Program-made: the position numbers and the translations under genes
Notes under the pieces: model-generated
The model's input: the letters and a program-made list of their open reading frames with translations, nothing else
Told to the model about the DNA's origin: nothing
The model's database searches: none
Part shown: positions 59,105 through 64,000 of the stretch, piece after piece
How the letters are laid out: every line of letters starts with the position of its first letter
Position numbering within the stretch: position 1 is the stretch's first letter
Assembly (NCBI RefSeq): GCF_964204865.1
Contig: NC_135258.1
Span: 10,097,001-10,161,000 of the forward strand
DNA from: Styela clava
Lineage: Eukaryota > Chordata > Ascidiacea > Stolidobranchia > Styelidae
Reading direction: 5' to 3'
DNA: 64,000 bases

Positions 59105-62100
59105 ATGTCAGAAACTAAAGTAGTTGGAACCGCTTATACGCGGAAATCTAACGACGGTATGTTAAGTGTAATTTCCACTCGTGATACTTTCCACAGTTTG
59201 GAAGCAATGTCGAATCCACCAGAAAAGAAATCTTCTAATTCGAACGAAGAAAAACGGGACACTTGGTCAAAAAAGGTTGATTTTGCTTTCTCTATTGCCG
59301 GTGGATTCGTAGGACTTGGAAATGTCTGGCGATTTCCCTACCTTTGTTTCAAGAACGGTGGAGGTTGGTGCTAATTAGTTTATTTCAAATATTTGCAAGG
59401 AGTTAGTTGTAGGTTATTTGGAAGTTTTTTTCCCAAGTTGGCCATATTTTATTTATAAGGCAAATAATTTCATGGTGGTTAAAAATGCCAGATTTAAAGT
59501 GATGTATTCACATTAAATGAAGCACTGAACATGGTTTTTATGCTTGGTAAATCGGTAATGTCTTACACCCTTCAAGTACAACTAAACTCATTAAGAATAT
59601 CGATGACCTATGTTTTGCACCAAGCTAAAAACACCTTCGTTAGTTCACCAGTACGTCTGTTGTTTACCTGAAACTTATTTTCGACATTTGTTTTGCAGGA
59701 GCGTTTCTTATTCCCTACGTTTTGTTTGTAGCACTGGGTTCATTACCGGTGTTTTTCTTGGAGGTGACTGTCGGTCAATATTCTCGGTGCGGAGGCGCGC
59801 TTGCGTGGAAGATTGTGCCGGTGATGAAAGGTAATATCACAAAAATTCGGTTTTGCATCATGTCTTCGTTAAATGATTATGTAAGAAATATTTGCATTGT
59901 TGAATGAATCGTATAAAAAATTTTCCCCATATGAAAATGTATATTTCTTTTTAGACAAATATGGGCCCTTTCCCATGCTTGACGATATGTTAATGCTTGA
60001 ATTTTATTACTGGCGTTTAATTTCATATGTCTTTCAAATAGATATATTTTTTATTTAGGTATCGGGGCTGCTGTAAACATCATAAATTACTACCTGAATG
60101 TGTACTACGCGGTAATTTTGGCATGGTCTCTCAGATACTTTTTTGCCTCGATGGCGTCAACGCTGCCGTGGTCGACTTGCGGCAACAATTGGAACACGAA
60201 TAGCTGTTATGTATACGGTGCCAAAGCCCTCAATGTGAGCAATGACACCGGTTACGCGTTTCAAAATGATACAGAAAAAATATCCTCCGTTGTGGAATAT
60301 TGGGAGTAAGTGCAGCTTGATTTACTGTTCACCAGGGCATTGTAAGCTAAACGATAAAAATTCTCACTTACTAAACCATAGTATAATCTAAAATGCATAA
60401 GAAGTAAATTTTCTGCTGGGCACCACCGACATATTCGCTATTAGTAAGACTTAGTCCCAGGACCTTTTCCGAAAAGCAATCGAAGAGTTTTATTAAGTTT
60501 ACCAACTTTTTTTTAAACAAGCGTTGTACAATGCGACACTGTGTTTTGAGATAAAATTTCCAAAGCGACGCCAATTCACAAAAGAGATCTATGCGCGATA
60601 TAAACGTAACAGTATACTTTCCGCCAATGGAAACTCTATACGGCATTGGCGTAAGTGAGAGTAAAAACACTCCCAACGCCCAGCGGTACCGCCGACATTC
60701 CAATAAGCAATGAATGCCTTTTACTGTTAATTTTCTAAGATAATGTCGTAATCTTATGCTAAAAGTAAGTATTTTAACTAATGTATCAGGCCATATGAAA
60801 CCTAATCTATATAAAAAAGTAATTGCATGTTTTTCACAATTCAAGGAGGGGTGTGTTAGGATTGTCGAAAGGGATCGACCATGCCGGAGAAGTACAATGG
60901 GAGTTGCTTTTATGTTTGTTGCTAACTTGGGTCATCATATACTTCTGTATCTGGAAAGGGATTGGTTGGACCAGCAAGGTAAAGTAGCCAATAGTGAGAC
61001 CGATTTTGGTGACCAAATGCTTGGCGCATACAATCACAATTACTAGATTGCGAAATTCGTCCTTCTCGACCGATGCTCTGCTCTTTTTCTCTCTTTATTA
61101 TACCTTTGTACTCCCGAGTTTTGTTTCTTTGTTTGCAGCTATGACCGAGATAGAATTTCTTTTAAATGTTTGTGTGCATCTACGGGCCACACCAGATGCG
61201 CATATTAGTTGAATTTAAATAATAGTTTCCCATTGCTTATAGCGTCGCTTAGCTTAATACACAAAGGAAAGAATGTTAAGATAGAAGTTCTGAAGGAAAC
61301 AATTTATGTCTACAGTAAAGTAAAACAAAATTGTCCTTAACTGCGTTTTCAGATTTGTCTAGTAATTTCCGATATCTAAAGAGCCCTTTAAAAATATATT
61401 AAAACTTGAAAACGCTTTCATTATTTTTTATTTTCAGGTCGTCTACTTCACAGCAACTTTTCCTATTCTGATGCTTCTTGTTCTTCTTGTGAGAGGAGTA
61501 ACACTCGACGGTGCTGTAGACGGAATCATTTTCTACCTCAAGCCGGATCTTGACAGGCTCAGGGACGTTCAAGTATGTCTTGAGAACATTTTAATTATAA
61601 ACAGGGCACTTTTGCTAAAGAACCTGAAGTTGATTGGATTTAATGAAGTAACTGGCTGCTGAAAACTATGAGAAAATCACTTGACTTTTCAAGGTTCATT
61701 CATTTCTTTAATGATCGTTCTAGTGTAGTTCAGAAATGCACCAAGGGTAGGAAAGTTTCCGACACCGTCTATATCTCATTCGAAGAAATTATATTTTTCA
61801 AGTTATAGCCTATTATTTCCCGAGATCGAGGAAATGCTTGAAAATACAAGAGATCAAAGTTCGTTCAAATGTAGTTTAATAGTTTTTATACCACCCATTA
61901 CCGATATTCAAATATTTGCTTGATATCAAAATAGAGCACATTATAACATATGAATATCATATTACAAAGTGAAACATTCTTTATTCGCGTGCAACCGACA
62001 CATTCCAATTTACATTATGTGCCATAAAACTTTACACCTCATTTGTCATTTGTAGGAATTATGTCAACGTAATGTTATTCAAATAAAGTTACTACTGCTA

Positions 62101-63471
62101 TATGTACAGAAATCAAATTTTGATATCGCATCATTGACGTTTTGCATTGAAAAACCATACATACTTTCTGCAACATAGCTCAACATTTGTCTCGAAACTT
62201 GGCTGTAAAAGTTTGGGGAATTACAAAGGACTTTAGAGAAGCAAATGTACTAATACTGCGGAAACGCTTACTTTATTATTTTGAATAAACGACAATGCAA
62301 CATACTTGGAAATAGTTAATAGCACATCACATTTGCGATTTCACAAGGCTCTGTGTGCTTAGTTTGATTAAAATCGCCAAGAGTATGCCACTGAAGTATT
62401 CTATAATTTATAAATCTTTCTCGATGTAAACGGTTTATTCCACAGGCAATCCCCCAAAGATTGAATATCAGTTTCATTGTAATAACGTGGCCTGCTTGCT
62501 ACCTTTAAAACCAGATATAATTGTCATCATTACCCTCGACTGTTAGACAGTATAATAATATTATGTTATTATCTTTCATTATGCTTCTATTTCTTCTTCC
62601 AAAGGTATGGCTAGACGCCGCGGCTCAAGTTTTCTATTCATACGCTCTGTGTAAAGGGATGCTCACCACAATGGGAAGTTATAATAAGTACAAGTACAAT
62701 AGTTACAGGTCAATGTTGTTTTTATTGTATTTCATTTTTGTAATTGTTGGTTATTTTGACAACTGTTGACGATGACGATTGTTCATTTGTATTTTGGGGT
62801 TTTATTGTCATATTGTAAATCAAACCTGCTGTCTCTTGTTGACTTATTCTTCGCAGCATTTGCCAAAGATTGCGGTAACTCCCGCAGCTCTGTGAATTTG
62901 TTCTGAAGTTCTGAAAACGTGAGCCAATGTGAATATTATATTACCTCGATGCTTCAAACGCCATACCCACTTCTAAATTATTTTGTTTAGTCGAGAATTC
63001 GATATGCTGTTTATTTACCAAAGTCTCTTGTGTGTATACAGGGACTGCATTATTTTGGCTTTTTTGAATAGCGGTGTCAGCTTCGTTTCCGGTTTTGCCA
63101 TTTTCTCAGTCTTAGGATTCATGGCTAAAGAACAGGTATGCACTGAAATTGGTTAAAGAAAAATAAACAATAGGAAATGAATGTTTGGGTTATATTACAC
63201 TCAAATGTAAAACTTGCGTTAGCACTAAATGGTGGTAAACGAAGAATTGCTTATAATTATAGAAAATATATTTCGTTTGTTAATGGGTTGGCAATTACTT
63301 GAATCGATGTTTTATGTTTATTTACAGGGTGTCAATATCACAGACGTGGCGGAATCCGGGCCTGGTCTTGCTTTCATTGCCTATCCCAAGGCACTTACCC
63401 TACTTCCTCTTCCTCAGTTCTGGGGATGTTTATTCTTTTTCATGTTGTTTCTTCTCGGACTGGACAGCGAG
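59105..63471 (+). CDS. SLC6-family Na+/Cl- transporter, taurine/GABA-like (5' exons, partial)
   Basis: This plasma-membrane symporter has eight exons: 59105-59363, 59699-59830, 60059-60305, 60846-60978, 61438-61572, 62605-62708, 63042-63135 and 63328-63471. They give 416 codons covering TM1 to TM8 of 12; the rest lies right of the window. Hallmarks are [12 protein letters not shown] (TM1, NVWRFPY at 73-79), NGGGAFLIPY, two cysteines in the second outer loop ([13 protein letters not shown]) and three N-glycosylation sequons after it. Further hallmarks are [35 protein letters not shown] and [27 protein letters not shown] and the TM1 sequence match taurine and GABA-2 type transporters best; the substrate is inferred. 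Two residues are odd. Lys319 stands in the unwound TM6 where relatives have Leu (CKG for CLG), and the TM8 sodium-site motif reads GLDSE instead of GLDSQ. An in-frame TTG upstream was rejected in favour of the first ATG. Confidence 0.92.
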
Positions 63472-64000
63472 GTTGGTTGAGTACACGTATCCTGTTCTTG
63501 TAAATATCAACAAATTTGCATTCGAAATAATTTGCTTATACTATTGTTAACGATATCACGTATAGTCTTAGCTTGAGATTTGTATTTTATTAAACGACAA
63601 ATAACAGTAAAATCCAACAGCTTATTTGGTTATTCATTTAATTTGCATTTGAATGGTATTTCTGGTCATTGTAGTTGGCTCCTGCCATACTTAGTGGCGT
63701 GCTTTATGTAGGATGCTTTTTGTGGAAACTTACCAAGTCAAAGCAAATGAGACTGATGTAATATCAATCAACAACCATTAAGTCGCATTTACAAAAATAA
63801 TTCAACCGTGCCAAATAGGGTTAAAAGACTTTAATGAATGAATCGATTTTAACTAAATTTCAATTTGTTTATCGGCATCGCCCTTATTTGATCTTCCTCA
63901 TTAAAAAGTAGGAAACGATTCAATGAAGTATCAACATAAAACTTTTACATTGTTGACCTCAATTCCACTTTTATCAACTAATTCCACGTCTACAAAAGGG
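63472..64000. other. SLC6 intron sequence at the window edge
   Basis: The next expected SLC6 exon (the part after the TM8 motif) was not found up to position 64000. A short open stretch at 63675-63761 preceded by ATTGTAG reads APAILSGVLYVGCFLWKL and then a stop. It is in the right phase but does not resemble the expected continuation. Confidence 0.4.

Noticed and set aside
60371-60844. 157-codon minus-strand frame in SLC6 intron 3
   Set aside because: Its composition is irregular, it has no recognised motif, and it runs antisense into the acceptor region of a clear SLC6 exon; treated as chance.
1-64000. CRISPR arrays, operons or bacterial insertion sequences
   Set aside because: No regularly spaced direct repeats with unique spacers; genes are spliced and eukaryotic.

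Overview
The window is AT-rich animal nuclear DNA with spliced genes, dense interspersed repeats and no prokaryotic features. The mix of genes points to an invertebrate deuterostome, most plausibly an ascidian tunicate. It holds a very vertebrate-like CFAP58, an SLC6 transporter closest to taurine/GABA types, and collectin-like lectins built as signal peptide, Cys cassette, short collagen stalk, neck and C-type lectin domain. The species assignment is an inference.

Layout, left to right. (1) 583-8263, minus strand: eleven 5' exons (557 codons) of the ciliary coiled-coil gene CFAP58; its 3' end lies outside the window. (2) 8.3-16.3 kb: an accessory stretch. It contains the 3' part of an SLC5-type sodium-coupled transporter, broken by an in-frame TGA, then three tandem 124-bp units carrying a hAT-like terminus, then a complete but dead Ty3/gypsy LTR element (11559-16075) with near-identical LTRs. 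(3) 16.7-32.2 kb: three intact intronless ADP/ATP carrier genes on the plus strand. Copies 2 and 3 lie in a tandem segmental duplication of about 4 kb, and copy 3 is a sequence mosaic of copies 1 and 2. A hAT element with perfect 8-bp target duplications lies between copies 1 and 2. (4) 32-51.6 kb: four six-exon collectin-like genes (A-D) in tandem, all plus strand with identical intron phases. An orphan lectin exon 1 after carrier copy 2 shows that the carrier duplication also caught the edge of the lectin array. (5) 51.7-59.1 kb: mostly unassigned AT-rich DNA with MITEs. (6) 59105 to the right edge: eight exons (416 codons) of an SLC6 neurotransmitter/osmolyte transporter, TM1 to TM8, continuing out of the window.

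The most interesting system is the lectin array. Genes A and B carry a QPD sugar-site motif and genes C and D carry EPN. These motifs distinguish galactose-type from mannose-type C-type lectins in vertebrates. The collagen stalk also changes length (8, 10, 12 and 12 Gly-X-Y triplets). It looks like a locally diversified soluble pattern-recognition family. Gene B has in addition lost an acidic calcium ligand. Second in interest are the patchwork gene conversion among the carriers and a lysine in the predicted substrate site of the SLC6 protein.

All exon boundaries were read by eye from GT/AG sites, reading phase and remembered family sequences. No alignment or database search was run.
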